Positions 48,572-58,205 of a DNA stretch of 64,000 nucleotides are shown here, piece after piece. The stretch is from Marivirga salinae. Lineage in GTDB: Bacteria > Bacteroidota > Bacteroidia > Cytophagales > Cyclobacteriaceae. Under the pieces are notes generated by a model. That model searched no databases, had not been told where the DNA came from, and saw nothing but the letters and a program-made list of their open reading frames with translations. Numbering within the stretch: the stretch's first letter is position 1; each line of letters opens with the position of its first letter. The position numbers and the translations under genes were made by a program. The stretch spans positions 193,501 to 257,500 of the forward strand of contig NZ_CP129971.1 in assembly GCF_030503855.1 (NCBI RefSeq), written 5' to 3'.

Positions 48572-50581
48572 TTATCGTTCCACCTTGAAGTTTACCCTTC
48601 TATTTTTAGCTCTGTTTTCTTTGGTATCATTAGGATAGGCCGGTTCGCTTTCTCCTTTTCCAAGATATTCCAATCTTGCTTTATCAATTCCATTACCTGT
48701 TAAATAATTAACCACAGATTGAGCTCTTTTCTCTGAAAGCATTTGGTTATATTCTTCAGGACCAGTGCTGTCGGTATGTCCAATAATAACCACTTCAATC
48801 TGACTATTATCTTTCATTACTTCCACCATTCTATTTAACTCAAACTTGCTGCTGGCTAGTAATTCATAGCTATCAAAGGCAAAGAATACATTATTCAACA
48901 CAATCTCAGCTTTGTCCTTCACTGGTGCCAAAATCATATCGTTCGTAAAGCTTTTGGATTCTTTCTGATTGGTTAAATCTATATTCTCACTTATTGGTAA
49001 ATAACCTTTCACTTTTGCAATGTATTGGTATTCCTTACCTGCCGGAAGTGTAATTTCATATTCACCGGTCGTAGGATCGGTTTCCACTTTACCAACTTCC
49101 ACTCCATCTTGTGTTTCATAGGAAACTACAGCATCTAATGGTTCTTGAGTTTCCATATCCACAACTCTTCCGGAAATAGTAATAACAGGATCTAGCTCAT
49201 TAAATAAAGGCATAGGTAATCGATAAATATTCATATCACCTACAGAATCTTCCTTAGTGTAGTAAGCAAAATTACCCTCAGCAGGCATACTGAAAAATAA
49301 ATCGTCTCCACTGGAATTTACTTGTGGCCCCATGTTGTAGGGTTCACTCCAATTTTGCCAAGTATCATCCAATCTTCGGGTCATATAGATATCATTTTTA
49401 CCAAACCCAATATATCCGGATGAAGAAAAGAAAAGGGTTTTATCATCTGAAGCTAAAAATGGAGAGGTTTCATCTGTAGCAGTATTTACATTCTCTCCCA
49501 AATTCATTGGAGCTGTCCATGTTCCGTCCCTTTTTTCAAAACTGACATATAAGTCTCTATCTCCATAAGAATTATCTCTTTTGATAGACATGATTAAGGT
49601 TTTTCTACTATTTGCTAAATAGAAGTTAGCTTTCTCTGCCATATTATAAAAATCATCGATGTCTAAGCTTTCTGGCTTCGACCATGAGTCTCCAGCTTTA
49701 GAACTTACAGACACACCTGAAAACAACTTATCTCTTTTTTCATCATATTTATTCCCGATCAGTAAAACCATGGTATTTCCATCAGGTGTGATAGAACTAA
49801 CCCAATTAGGCCCATCACTATTAAGTGGCTCTCCTAAATTTTGAGCTTCTTGCCATTCATTGGTTACTGTATCTAAATCACTTACCCAGATATCTTCATA
49901 ATCCTCTATCCCGCCTACATTATCAGGATGAAATTTCCTGCCAAAAAATAATTGCTTTCCATCCGGACTTAAGATAGGCTTTAACTCTTCATAAGGGCTA
50001 TTCACTCTTTCATCTAACTTCTCAGAAACTAACTCTTCCTTAACATTGGGAACCAATTCCAATTGTAAATCTATTGGGGTTTCAGAATCTGTAATACCAA
50101 TTGCATCAATACTGTAATAACCAGGAACAGCACTGCCGTCAAACTCAAGTTTTACAGCCGCAACATTATATTCTGTTAATTCAGTAAATAATCGTAAAAA
50201 TCTACCTGGTTGATTTACAATTACTGGTTCCCTTTCGATCATAAGGTATTCATTGCCAGCTTCATCATAAAAATAGATTTTGGTAAGTGCACTAGGGTTA
50301 TAAGACTCGGCTATTGCAATTTGCCTTATAGGCTTTGGGTTATCAAATCCAACCTTTACAAATTCTTCTCTTCCAGGTCTTCTGGGAGTCCATGCGCTTG
50401 GACTACCTTCACCCCATGGATAAACATTTGGCTTTCCTAGTAGCTGTTTTACAGAATATTGTGTTTCTTCTAACTCAGAGGAATATCCTATAACCTTATC
50501 AGCCCAATTAGCATCTTGAGCATAAGATTGAAAAAATGTTACAAAAATTAATGATAACAGTAGTGGTAATTGTCTTTTCAT
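48572..50581 (-). CDS. PD40/OmpA-family envelope protein with N-terminal discoidin-like domain
   Basis: The 669-residue product has a signal peptide (to about SYAQ). An N-terminal segment of about 150 residues resembles a galactose-binding or discoidin-like fold (AWTPRRPGREEFVKVGF, IRQIAIAESYNPSAL). A PD40-type beta-propeller follows at about 200-450 (LSPDGKQLFFGRK, SITPDGNTMVLL, LASDDKTLFFSSSG). Then come a CarboxypepD_reg-like domain at about 465-545 and a C-terminal OmpA peptidoglycan-binding domain (IIGHTDSTGPEEYNQMLSEK, ending KNRRVNFKVER). PorE of the type IX system has a related propeller-CRD-OmpA plan but starts with TPRs, so this is a relative, not clearly PorE. It is in an operon with the smaller OmpA gene (7-bp gap). 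Confidence 0.9.
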   Translation of the reverse strand: MKRQLPLLLSLIFVTFFQSYAQDANWADKVIGYSSELEETQYSVKQLLGKPNVYPWGEGSPSAWTPRRPGREEFVKVGFDNPKPIRQIAIAESYNPSALTKIYFYDEAGNEYLMIEREPVIVNQPGRFLRLFTELTEYNVAAVKLEFDGSAVPGYYSIDAIGITDSETPIDLQLELVPNVKEELVSEKLDERVNSPYEELKPILSPDGKQLFFGRKFHPDNVGGIEDYEDIWVSDLDTVTNEWQEAQNLGEPLNSDGPNWVSSITPDGNTMVLLIGNKYDEKRDKLFSGVSVSSKAGDSWSKPESLDIDDFYNMAEKANFYLANSRKTLIMSIKRDNSYGDRDLYVSFEKRDGTWTAPMNLGENVNTATDETSPFLASDDKTLFFSSSGYIGFGKNDIYMTRRLDDTWQNWSEPYNMGPQVNSSGDDLFFSMPAEGNFAYYTKEDSVGDMNIYRLPMPLFNELDPVITISGRVVDMETQEPLDAVVSYETQDGVEVGKVETDPTTGEYEITLPAGKEYQYIAKVKGYLPISENIDLTNQKESKSFTNDMILAPVKDKAEIVLNNVFFAFDSYELLASSKFELNRMVEVMKDNSQIEVVIIGHTDSTGPEEYNQMLSEKRAQSVVNYLTGNGIDKARLEYLGKGESEPAYPNDTKENRAKNRRVNFKVER

Positions 50582-50588
50582 TTTCTTT

Positions 50589-51275
50589 CTATTCAGCCTT
50601 CAATATTCGAGCTTCTACTCTCCTATTATTTAACTTTGCTTCTTCAGTACTTTCTTTGCTTAAGGGTTGTGTACCTCCGAATGCTTTTGTTTTTATTCTA
50701 TCAGAACTTACGGACTTGGAGGTCAAATAAGTTTTAACAGCTTTTACTCTTTTTTCACTTAATCGCATATTTGCAGACGCACTACCTCTGAAATCAGTAT
50801 GTCCTTCTAATTGAATTTCCATATTTGGATATTCATTCATCATATTGAGTAATTTATCCAATTCACCATATGAATCTTTTAGAATTTCTGCCTTGCTTTG
50901 TTTAAAGTTTATATCGAGTCTTAAAGTAGCACCAGAACCTGATGGCATTAAGGAAAATAGTAATTCATCCATACCATCTTTGATTGCGATCTCTTCTTCA
51001 ATTGCTATGTAACCTTCTGACTCTACTGTCACTTTATATTTGTTATTCTCCTTAACTTTAAATGAAAAGTCACCTGTCTCTTCCTCTGAGTGAAAAACTC
51101 TAATATCACCACCATAAGGTAAACTCTCCAAAGTTATTTTTGCTTCAATTGGGTTTTCAAGTGCTTCATTGATTACTTTTCCATCTAATGAAATCCATTT
51201 GCTACTTAGCTGCCCATGGGTCATTTGAGCTAAAAACATTAAAATAAAACTTAATTTAAAGAACAAACCTTTCAT
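50589..51275 (-). CDS. OmpA-family protein
   Basis: The 228-residue product has a signal peptide (to about MTHGQ). A CarboxypepD_reg-like beta-sandwich lies at about 30-110 (LDGKVINEALENPIEAKITL). A C-terminal OmpA domain at about 120-228 has EGHTDFRGSASANMRLSEKR and the terminal LNNRRVEARI, which bind peptidoglycan. It lies 7 bp upstream of the PD40-OmpA gene, so the two are probably co-transcribed and may act together to tether envelope complexes to the wall. Confidence 0.92.
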   Translation of the reverse strand: MKGLFFKLSFILMFLAQMTHGQLSSKWISLDGKVINEALENPIEAKITLESLPYGGDIRVFHSEEETGDFSFKVKENNKYKVTVESEGYIAIEEEIAIKDGMDELLFSLMPSGSGATLRLDINFKQSKAEILKDSYGELDKLLNMMNEYPNMEIQLEGHTDFRGSASANMRLSEKRVKAVKTYLTSKSVSSDRIKTKAFGGTQPLSKESTEEAKLNNRRVEARILKAE

Positions 51276-51370
51276 ATGGTAATATCTGTTAATTTTTTAT
51301 TAAAATAATTGTGTAAAACTAACTTTTAATATTGGAAAATATGAGATTATTCGATGAAAATATTGGAATT

Positions 51371-53659
51371 CTATTCGAGCGGCTTCTTATTAAACATCAA
51401 GTATCCAATATTGAACAGTAATAGAAAGGGAGTTTGGTCTTGATAATAATGTCCCGATATACTTATTGGACCTATAGGAGATTTATAAAATATCGCAGAC
51501 ATCCCAGATAAATAGTAATCAGGACTCAACTCGGTCTTACTTATAACATCCAGATTTTCTTCCCATTTAATCAACGGTTTAAAGGCATGTCCTTCTAAAC
51601 GAAAATGAAAATCTTTATGTAATTGAATTTGATATTTGAGGCCACCCGCCATAAATAAGGGAGCACGAAAATTTTCCAAGTACTGACCCAAACTTTCAAA
51701 TGTTGGGCTGTAAGCTGGTGTATTTAATAAAGTGCCTCTATAATTCGTAAAGGAATTAAGGTTAGAAGCCTTTGCAGTTATTGAAAATCCAAAGTCACCA
51801 AAGTTCACAGGGTAATATTTTTCTATTTCAGCATTTAGTTGAAACCAATTATGTCGTTTTACATTTTGATTAAGGTCAGAAGTTGAACCAGGAAGGTAGG
51901 TTTCCGTTCCATAATTATGTGTTAAACTAAATTCTACTTTAGACCCTTCAGTTGGAAAAACTCTTTCATTAAGATTAGAGTAGCTAACTGATAAAGCATG
52001 TTGCAATCCATAGAAGCGATTATAATCTAAGGTATCCGTTGTAATATAATCATCAATATTGGTATACTCATTAACTTTTCTTAACAAACTGCTTTTAAAT
52101 TCTAGCTTCATTTTGTCAAAAATTGGCAAACCAATATTGACTCCGTAATTCCTATCAAACTGATTAATAGGAATCACCCTTCTACTGTCAAGAAAATTGC
52201 CAGTATTCAAAAAATCCCATCCGTTATATTTAAAAAACGGCTCTGCATAAAATTGATAACCAAAAGGGAATTGGATTTTTAATTTATATTGAAAGCTCTT
52301 ATAAAACTGCCCTATCCCAACAGAAGTGTCGTGGTTGAATAATAAATAATTTAGGTGATCAAAACCTGCCCCCAAATAAAAATTGCTTAGGCCTGAACTA
52401 CCTACATTACCACCAAAATTTAGTCGGATATTCTCTTCTCCTTCTGATGATAAATTGAATTTGTAATGCTCTTTATCTTGAATATAACCAATAGTAGGAA
52501 ATACACTCCCAAAATACGGATCCGCTATCAATTTAAAATAATTCGTTTTTAATTCAGATATATCCAGCTCCTGTTTGCCTATCGGATTGATAATTCTCTC
52601 AATATACCTTTTTTCATCATCGCGAAAATCGGTGAACCCGAATTCAGAAAATTTTAAGGGTTCCATTTTATTTTTAAATAATGCACGTTCTCTTTTAAGT
52701 TCTTCTTGAGATTTTCGCATTTGTATTCTCTTTAACAAATCTGGGATCATCTTATTTGCGGCAACATATCCACTATCGATAATCTGAGCAGCTTTGGAAA
52801 AATCAAATCCCGTAAAAGCCTCCAAATCAGGTTCAATAAAAACATATTGGTTACCTAAATCCTTTGGGTCTACTTTATCCATAATCATATACAGCAATGA
52901 TGTTGAAATTAGCTTCTTATCATTTTCAGGATATTCTTCAAAAATCTTAGTTGAAACATTTACACCAATTAAAAAATCAGGGTTATAGGATTCTCGCATA
53001 TGAGTAGCAGGAAAATTATCATATATCCCTCCATCAAATATAAATTCTCCATTAATTTTCACAGGTTTATAAACATAAGGAACGGACATAGTTGCCCTAA
53101 GAACCTCTCCCAATTTACCGGAATCCATATAAACGGACTTTTGAGTAAAGATTTCAGCTCCAACAGCTTTAAATGGGACAAAAAGATTATCAAAATCCTC
53201 TCCAGCAACTTGATTGGCTTTTGCCATATACTCGGCTAAAGTGAAATTCAAAATTAAATCATTTGCTACTTGTGGTCGGAAGTTGGCTTCGAAAGTAGAA
53301 TCAACTCCTAAATTGATCTCTAGCCAACTTGGATTAAGAGAGTTTTCAAAATAATAAGTATTAAAATCATCAGGAAATGTTCCATTAATCCAACTTTGGA
53401 ATTCTGAAGACCTTGCCATTGAGTCTATTTCGAAAGGAGAATAACCTGCAGCATAAAAGCCACCTACCACTCCTCCCATAGAGGTTCCTATTATATAATC
53501 TACTGGAATTTCATTTTCTTCTAAAGCTTTGAGTACGCCAATATGCGCCAAGCCCTTGGCACCGCCACCGCTAAGTACCAAGCCCACTTTTTGAGAAAGA
53601 AGTGATTGATTAATAGTTATTAAAAGTATGAAAAGCAGAAGCTTTCTTACGCAATTCAT
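51371..53659 (-). CDS. Patatin-like phospholipase fused to outer-membrane barrel
   Basis: The 762-residue product has a signal peptide (to about SLLSQ). A patatin domain at about 24-310 has the oxyanion motif SGGGAKGLAHIG, nucleophile Ser60 in GTSMGG and the catalytic Asp in FDGGIYDN. A POTRA-like segment at about 335-400 and a C-terminal Omp85-type barrel at about 400-762 follow. The plan matches PlpD-like type Vd autotransporters and their Bacteroidota relatives. The lipase probably acts at or outside the outer membrane. It is on the same strand as the M23 gene, 58 bp away. Confidence 0.93.
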   Translation of the reverse strand: MNCVRKLLLFILLITINQSLLSQKVGLVLSGGGAKGLAHIGVLKALEENEIPVDYIIGTSMGGVVGGFYAAGYSPFEIDSMARSSEFQSWINGTFPDDFNTYYFENSLNPSWLEINLGVDSTFEANFRPQVANDLILNFTLAEYMAKANQVAGEDFDNLFVPFKAVGAEIFTQKSVYMDSGKLGEVLRATMSVPYVYKPVKINGEFIFDGGIYDNFPATHMRESYNPDFLIGVNVSTKIFEEYPENDKKLISTSLLYMIMDKVDPKDLGNQYVFIEPDLEAFTGFDFSKAAQIIDSGYVAANKMIPDLLKRIQMRKSQEELKRERALFKNKMEPLKFSEFGFTDFRDDEKRYIERIINPIGKQELDISELKTNYFKLIADPYFGSVFPTIGYIQDKEHYKFNLSSEGEENIRLNFGGNVGSSGLSNFYLGAGFDHLNYLLFNHDTSVGIGQFYKSFQYKLKIQFPFGYQFYAEPFFKYNGWDFLNTGNFLDSRRVIPINQFDRNYGVNIGLPIFDKMKLEFKSSLLRKVNEYTNIDDYITTDTLDYNRFYGLQHALSVSYSNLNERVFPTEGSKVEFSLTHNYGTETYLPGSTSDLNQNVKRHNWFQLNAEIEKYYPVNFGDFGFSITAKASNLNSFTNYRGTLLNTPAYSPTFESLGQYLENFRAPLFMAGGLKYQIQLHKDFHFRLEGHAFKPLIKWEENLDVISKTELSPDYYLSGMSAIFYKSPIGPISISGHYYQDQTPFLLLFNIGYLMFNKKPLE

Positions 53660-53717
53660 TAGGTTCAGTTTTTATCTTTTTTACTTGAAGCCAAAAGATA
53701 AATAACTGAATTCAATT

Positions 53718-55019
53718 TCATTGCATTCCTGCCATTAAAACTTCATCATCACTATCAGGATAAGGGATTTTATCCAGTTTTGCCTTTACAAATCCTTTAT
53801 ATCGGTTAAAGTTAGTAAGGTAATCTTCTACTATTGGTTCTGATGGTGGTAGATCAACTTTCATTGCATCCACTTGTCGGCCATTCTTCCAAAATCTATA
53901 ACATAAGTGAGGACCGGAAGCTAAACCAGTTGCCCCTACATAGCCAATTAATTGTCCTTGCTTTACTTTTCCGCCTGGGTTAATTCCACTTGCAATGCGT
54001 GACATATGCAAATATTGAGTAGAATAAGTGCCATTGTGACGAATTTTCACATTACGACCGTTGTATTTTTCATAGCGTGCCTTAGTAATTACTCCATCAC
54101 CTGCTGCATAAATTGGAGTGCCAGTTGGTGCAGCATAATCAGTACCTAAATGAGCTTTATATCTTTTTTGTACAGGGTGAAATCGTTTTGCAGTATATCT
54201 GGAGCTAATTCTCGTAAACTTTACAGGATAACGTAAAAAAGCTTTTCTTAAACTTTTTCCTTCCTCATCAAAATAATCGACTCCATCTCCTTGATCAAAT
54301 GCAATTGATAAAAATGGATTATTATAATGCACTAATTCAGCTCCTATTATTTCTTCTATTCCAACAGCCTTTCCTTCAATTACTCTTTCTCTATAAAGCA
54401 CTTTAAATTGATCACCAGGATATATTTTGGTGAAATCAATTTGCCATCCATACATATCGGCCACTAAATCGACTAACTCTGGAGTACCTCCATTTTTCAG
54501 GATTTCTTCATATAATGAAGATTGAATAGTTCCACTAATTGATTTTTCTTGAATAGTAACAGGCTTTTTCTCCACATATACTTTCATGGAGTCTTTCAAA
54601 TTGAAAACCACATATTCTTCAGGATTGGGCTCGTAAACCAATGCCCTAGCTGAAGGAAAAGAATCTTCCTCTTGATAGATGACTGTATATTTTTTGTTAG
54701 GAGCTATTTTCCTAACATCAAATACATTTTTTGATAGATTAGCTAATTGAAAAATAGTTTGATGAGATACATTATAGGCTAATAAAATATCAGAAATACT
54801 TTGATTACGCTTTACGGCATGCTCCTCTACTTGAAAAGAGTCTATTACCATACCATATAAAATAGTAGGTGCAAGTTGTAAAGGTTCTGTAGATACAGAA
54901 TCTGATTTTACCTCAATTTTTTTATGAATTTCGCCTATTGAATTGTACTCAAATGTGTAAAAATAAGCTAGCGACATGACAGCCAAAACAACGACTGCAC
55001 TCAATATTTTTCTCATCAT
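53718..55019 (-). CDS. M23-family peptidoglycan metallopeptidase, HxC variant
   Basis: The 433-residue protein has an N-terminal membrane anchor or signal (about 5-22). An OapA/LysM-like segment follows at about 50-115 (KRNQSISDILLAYNVSHQTI). The LytM domain at about 280-400 has HLGTD (His290 and Asp294, zinc ligands) and a catalytic-type YLHMSR. The final motif reads GPHLCYRF, with Cys373 where the canonical HxH has its second His, a zinc ligand. The TGT codon was checked directly. It probably cleaves cross-linking peptides in the wall during growth or division. Cys could still bind zinc; whether activity is kept is unknown. Confidence 0.93.
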   Translation of the reverse strand: MMRKILSAVVVLAVMSLAYFYTFEYNSIGEIHKKIEVKSDSVSTEPLQLAPTILYGMVIDSFQVEEHAVKRNQSISDILLAYNVSHQTIFQLANLSKNVFDVRKIAPNKKYTVIYQEEDSFPSARALVYEPNPEEYVVFNLKDSMKVYVEKKPVTIQEKSISGTIQSSLYEEILKNGGTPELVDLVADMYGWQIDFTKIYPGDQFKVLYRERVIEGKAVGIEEIIGAELVHYNNPFLSIAFDQGDGVDYFDEEGKSLRKAFLRYPVKFTRISSRYTAKRFHPVQKRYKAHLGTDYAAPTGTPIYAAGDGVITKARYEKYNGRNVKIRHNGTYSTQYLHMSRIASGINPGGKVKQGQLIGYVGATGLASGPHLCYRFWKNGRQVDAMKVDLPPSEPIVEDYLTNFNRYKGFVKAKLDKIPYPDSDDEVLMAGMQ

Positions 55020-55270
55020 TTTATTCTTACCTCTTTATACTGATTGCAATATTATTATATTTTATTAAAAACCAATGGATTAGCTATTATATTTTAAAGT
55101 GATTATTTAAAATTTAAACCATTTTATTGATATTTTTCTAAATGTAAAAACAAATTACGGTTTAGCTATGCGTATATCACTTAAATTTCTGATCATTTTA
55201 GATCATTTTTGAAAATATTTTTAGAACTATGATTTTTATCAGTTTTAATTGAATCAACAAAGCAACAGCT

Positions 55271-57346
55271 TTAATATGATCCAAAATATCTTCTAATAAA
55301 CCATTCCCCGATCACTAAAAGAAAAATCAGTAAATAAGGAATAATGTTTTGAGTTAATGGAACAGTTTCACTTTCTCCACTTAAAATCCTTGGATACTCT
55401 TTAGCATTTAAGTAATCTCTCAAATCATCGGTTTGGTTTGAATAAAAAAACTTACCTTGATTTTTTTGTGCTGTTCTTGCTAAGAGGTCAAAGTCAGCTT
55501 GAAGATTCTGGCTTTCGATATCAAACTCTTCAACCACAAATTGTCCAACACTTTCAAAAGCTCTATCTTGAATAGTGGTAGTAGCGCTATACTCATAAAT
55601 TCCCCCAGGTAAATTTCCCACCACAAAATCAGGCTTTAACCTATCAGGAGTGAACTCAAAATTGTAAATACTATCATTTGAAGATTTCAGTTCTAATTTG
55701 ACAGGAATTCCATAAATACGATCATATACTTCATTGTAAATCTCCACCTGAAAATCAACTTCCTCATTGTCTGAAAAAGCTTCCTTTTTAGGGAATACCT
55801 TGAATCTGTCTTTTTGATTTTTTGCGGTCAAATATCGAATGCTTTTCATCACCCAATCATCGAAAAAATCATGGCTTTGCGTGTTTAGATATTCTACCAT
55901 ACGCCAAATCCTGAAATTTTGAACCAATAGTGTAGCTTGCCTGATTTCATCATTATTATAAAAAACAAAAACAGCTTCTTCCGTCTTAACATTTCCTACT
56001 TTTTTCATGAACAATCCCTTTGACAATGGATGAAAATTATGTTTTGCAAAAGGCATTGAGGCAGGAGGTAACTCATCTAATATTTCTTCTTGCTCATTGC
56101 TCAATTCAAACAGTTCAAAATTTGTATTGACATAAGCAAAGGCTTCATCAGATTCTGAGGATGGCACTAAATCAACCGATTCATTCAATTCATTGTGCCT
56201 TCTGAAATTCAATTGGGAGCCTGTAACAAACCATAGTGGGGTTTCAGCATTTTTCAATTTTCTGATCTCGCTATCAAAAGAATTTTTTATGTTGGGAAGA
56301 TGAAATAAAATAGCCAGATCATATTCGTCTAATTTTTTTACATTTTCTTCACTAATCCCATCAATCGCTAAGGTGAAATCATAATTATCATTTCCATCGA
56401 TTGCTGCAGAAAGTGCTTTAATATCGGGGTGTGGATAAGGTGCCAAAAGAAGAATATTCTTTTTTCCCTCTACTATATTGATGTAGGCATTTTTAGAATT
56501 GTTTTGAGTATTGAATTCATCTTCCAAAATTTCTACCTCCACTGTGTAATCCTGAAAGCCTGTTTTTTCAGCATCCACTAAAAATTGAACAGTAGATACT
56601 TCTCTTTCATTTTTAAATCCCACTAACTTTTGCGCTATAATTTCCCCATTATTTCGCAAACTCACTCGTGAATTTTCTCCTTCAAACCCAGTATGTAAAA
56701 TATCTGCCTCTACAGGAAATTGATTACCTTGATAAGCTACTTTATTGTATCTAATTTGCTGTAAGACCACATCTTTCTTTTGGGTAGAATCTCCCAATCC
56801 AACAGTGGATAATTGAAATGGAAATGCATAATAGTCGGGAGAAATACCTTGATTATAGATCCCGTCAGAAAAAAGAATGACTTCAGAAATCAACTTATTA
56901 TCAAAACTCTCCCCTGTATTTTTAATTGCTGCATTAAGGGGACTCTCTTTTCGATCATTTTTAATGCTGTCTTCTTCCGATAGAACGTTACCGTTGAGCC
57001 CTAAAATTGGAATATCAACTCCTTTTTTATCTTCCAGATCGGATCTTAATTGTTGTAACTCCTGCCAATAAATTTGCAAATCATTTTCACTTTTACTGAG
57101 GGATTCAGAATCATCCCAAAGAAAAATAATTTTGGATGGCTCGGATGTTGTTTTTTGAATATTTAAAAAGGGCTCTAAAAAAAGATAACCTATAATACTC
57201 ACTACTAAAAACCGTAATACAAAAAGCACCTTATTCCAAACAGGAGTCCAAGGTTCCTTTTTACGGCTGTAAAGCATGTAGGCATAAACAAGGCCTAAAA
57301 CCAAACATAAAATAAGCCAATAAGGTGAGTAAGCAGTTTTTAACAT
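55271..57346 (-). CDS. vWA-like membrane protein of unknown function
   Basis: The 691-residue protein has hydrophobic helices near the N-terminus (about 7-25 and 38-60) and one at the C-terminus (about 670-688, LTQNIIPYLLIFLLVIGEWF). The region after the second helix has a vWA-like MIDAS motif, DDSES within IIFLWDDSESLSKSE, and later EVILFSDGIYNQG. A large periplasmic part follows, including an Ig-like stretch near 590-650. It fits the Bacteroidota membrane proteins with a vWA/GATase-like region that are usually annotated as hypothetical. The role is unclear. Confidence 0.8.
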   Translation of the reverse strand: MLKTAYSPYWLILCLVLGLVYAYMLYSRKKEPWTPVWNKVLFVLRFLVVSIIGYLFLEPFLNIQKTTSEPSKIIFLWDDSESLSKSENDLQIYWQELQQLRSDLEDKKGVDIPILGLNGNVLSEEDSIKNDRKESPLNAAIKNTGESFDNKLISEVILFSDGIYNQGISPDYYAFPFQLSTVGLGDSTQKKDVVLQQIRYNKVAYQGNQFPVEADILHTGFEGENSRVSLRNNGEIIAQKLVGFKNEREVSTVQFLVDAEKTGFQDYTVEVEILEDEFNTQNNSKNAYINIVEGKKNILLLAPYPHPDIKALSAAIDGNDNYDFTLAIDGISEENVKKLDEYDLAILFHLPNIKNSFDSEIRKLKNAETPLWFVTGSQLNFRRHNELNESVDLVPSSESDEAFAYVNTNFELFELSNEQEEILDELPPASMPFAKHNFHPLSKGLFMKKVGNVKTEEAVFVFYNNDEIRQATLLVQNFRIWRMVEYLNTQSHDFFDDWVMKSIRYLTAKNQKDRFKVFPKKEAFSDNEEVDFQVEIYNEVYDRIYGIPVKLELKSSNDSIYNFEFTPDRLKPDFVVGNLPGGIYEYSATTTIQDRAFESVGQFVVEEFDIESQNLQADFDLLARTAQKNQGKFFYSNQTDDLRDYLNAKEYPRILSGESETVPLTQNIIPYLLIFLLVIGEWFIRRYFGSY

Positions 57347-57420
57347 ATCAATTGGCTAATTTTATAATTTATCATCATTATTAAAAAGAATTTTTACTAA
57401 GCTTTTATTTTTAGACTTAT

Positions 57421-58131
57421 TTAGACTGCTAAAGGCACCAAAGCTTTTCCTGATAAATATGGGATTACATCATAAATGCTTTCCTGAATACAATACGCAA
57501 TGTCTTTTTTAACATTTAATTTTGCCAATCTTTTTGCATGAGAAGAATCTTCCATATACTTCATCATATCTTTTCGGGCTGTGAGATACATCGCTTCTGC
57601 GGCTAATGGGGCATCACATGCAAATTCAAAATCACTTTTCAGCTGATGACAAAGTGCCCCTGCAAAAAGAGTGTCTTCCAAATTAAATTTTCCTTTCCAG
57701 CCCGCACATAATACTATAATGTCTTCCTCTTTGTTTTTAAGATAATTGGCTATTGCATCTAAATTCAAAAATGCACCAATCAAAATTTCTTTTGCTGCCA
57801 AACTTTTGTGGATGGCAAGAGTTCCATTTGTAGTTGTCACTGCTACCTTTTCTCCTTTCACTTTTTCATCCATATATTCAAAAGGAGAGTTTCCCATATC
57901 GAAACCTTCTGCTTTACTTCCATTTCTTTCGGCTGCAGCCAAATATCCATCATTTTGTAATGCTTTACATTCTTCTAAAGTTGCTACCGGCACAATTTCT
58001 TTCACTCCATTTGCCAATCCGCTCACCATGCAAGAGGTAGCACGCAATATATCCACCACCACTACTATCTTATTTTCCAATTCATATTGGTGCAAAAGAT
58101 CTGGCGTTAAGCAAACATCTATATTCTTCAT
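57421..58131 (-). CDS. comB: 2-phosphosulfolactate phosphatase
   Basis: The 236-residue enzyme matches ComB, which hydrolyses 2-phospho-3-sulfolactate to 3-sulfolactate with release of phosphate and needs Mg2+. Family phrases seen include VVVDILRATSCMVSGLANG, AAERNGSKAEGFDMGNSP, VAVTTTNGTLAIHKS and IIVLCAGWKGKFNLEDTLFAG in part. In archaea this belongs to coenzyme M synthesis, but Bacteroidota do not make methane. Gliding members make sulfonolipids from cysteate, and sulfolactate is a plausible route to that precursor. No comA, comC or cysteate enzyme is next to it, so the link is inference. Confidence 0.9.
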   Translation of the reverse strand: MKNIDVCLTPDLLHQYELENKIVVVVDILRATSCMVSGLANGVKEIVPVATLEECKALQNDGYLAAAERNGSKAEGFDMGNSPFEYMDEKVKGEKVAVTTTNGTLAIHKSLAAKEILIGAFLNLDAIANYLKNKEEDIIVLCAGWKGKFNLEDTLFAGALCHQLKSDFEFACDAPLAAEAMYLTARKDMMKYMEDSSHAKRLAKLNVKKDIAYCIQESIYDVIPYLSGKALVPLAV

Positions 58132-58166
58132 TATTAGGATTTAACTGAGTTGAAATGCAAAAATTG

Positions 58167-58174
58167 CAAATATA
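58167..58174 (-). promoter_or_regulatory. Candidate -7 box of comB
   Basis: The minus strand reads TATATTTG, an exact TAnnTTTG match, about 36 bp upstream of the comB ATG. Confidence 0.45.
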
Positions 58175-58205
58175 TTTGAATTTATCTCCTTTATAAAGGT
58201 TTCAT

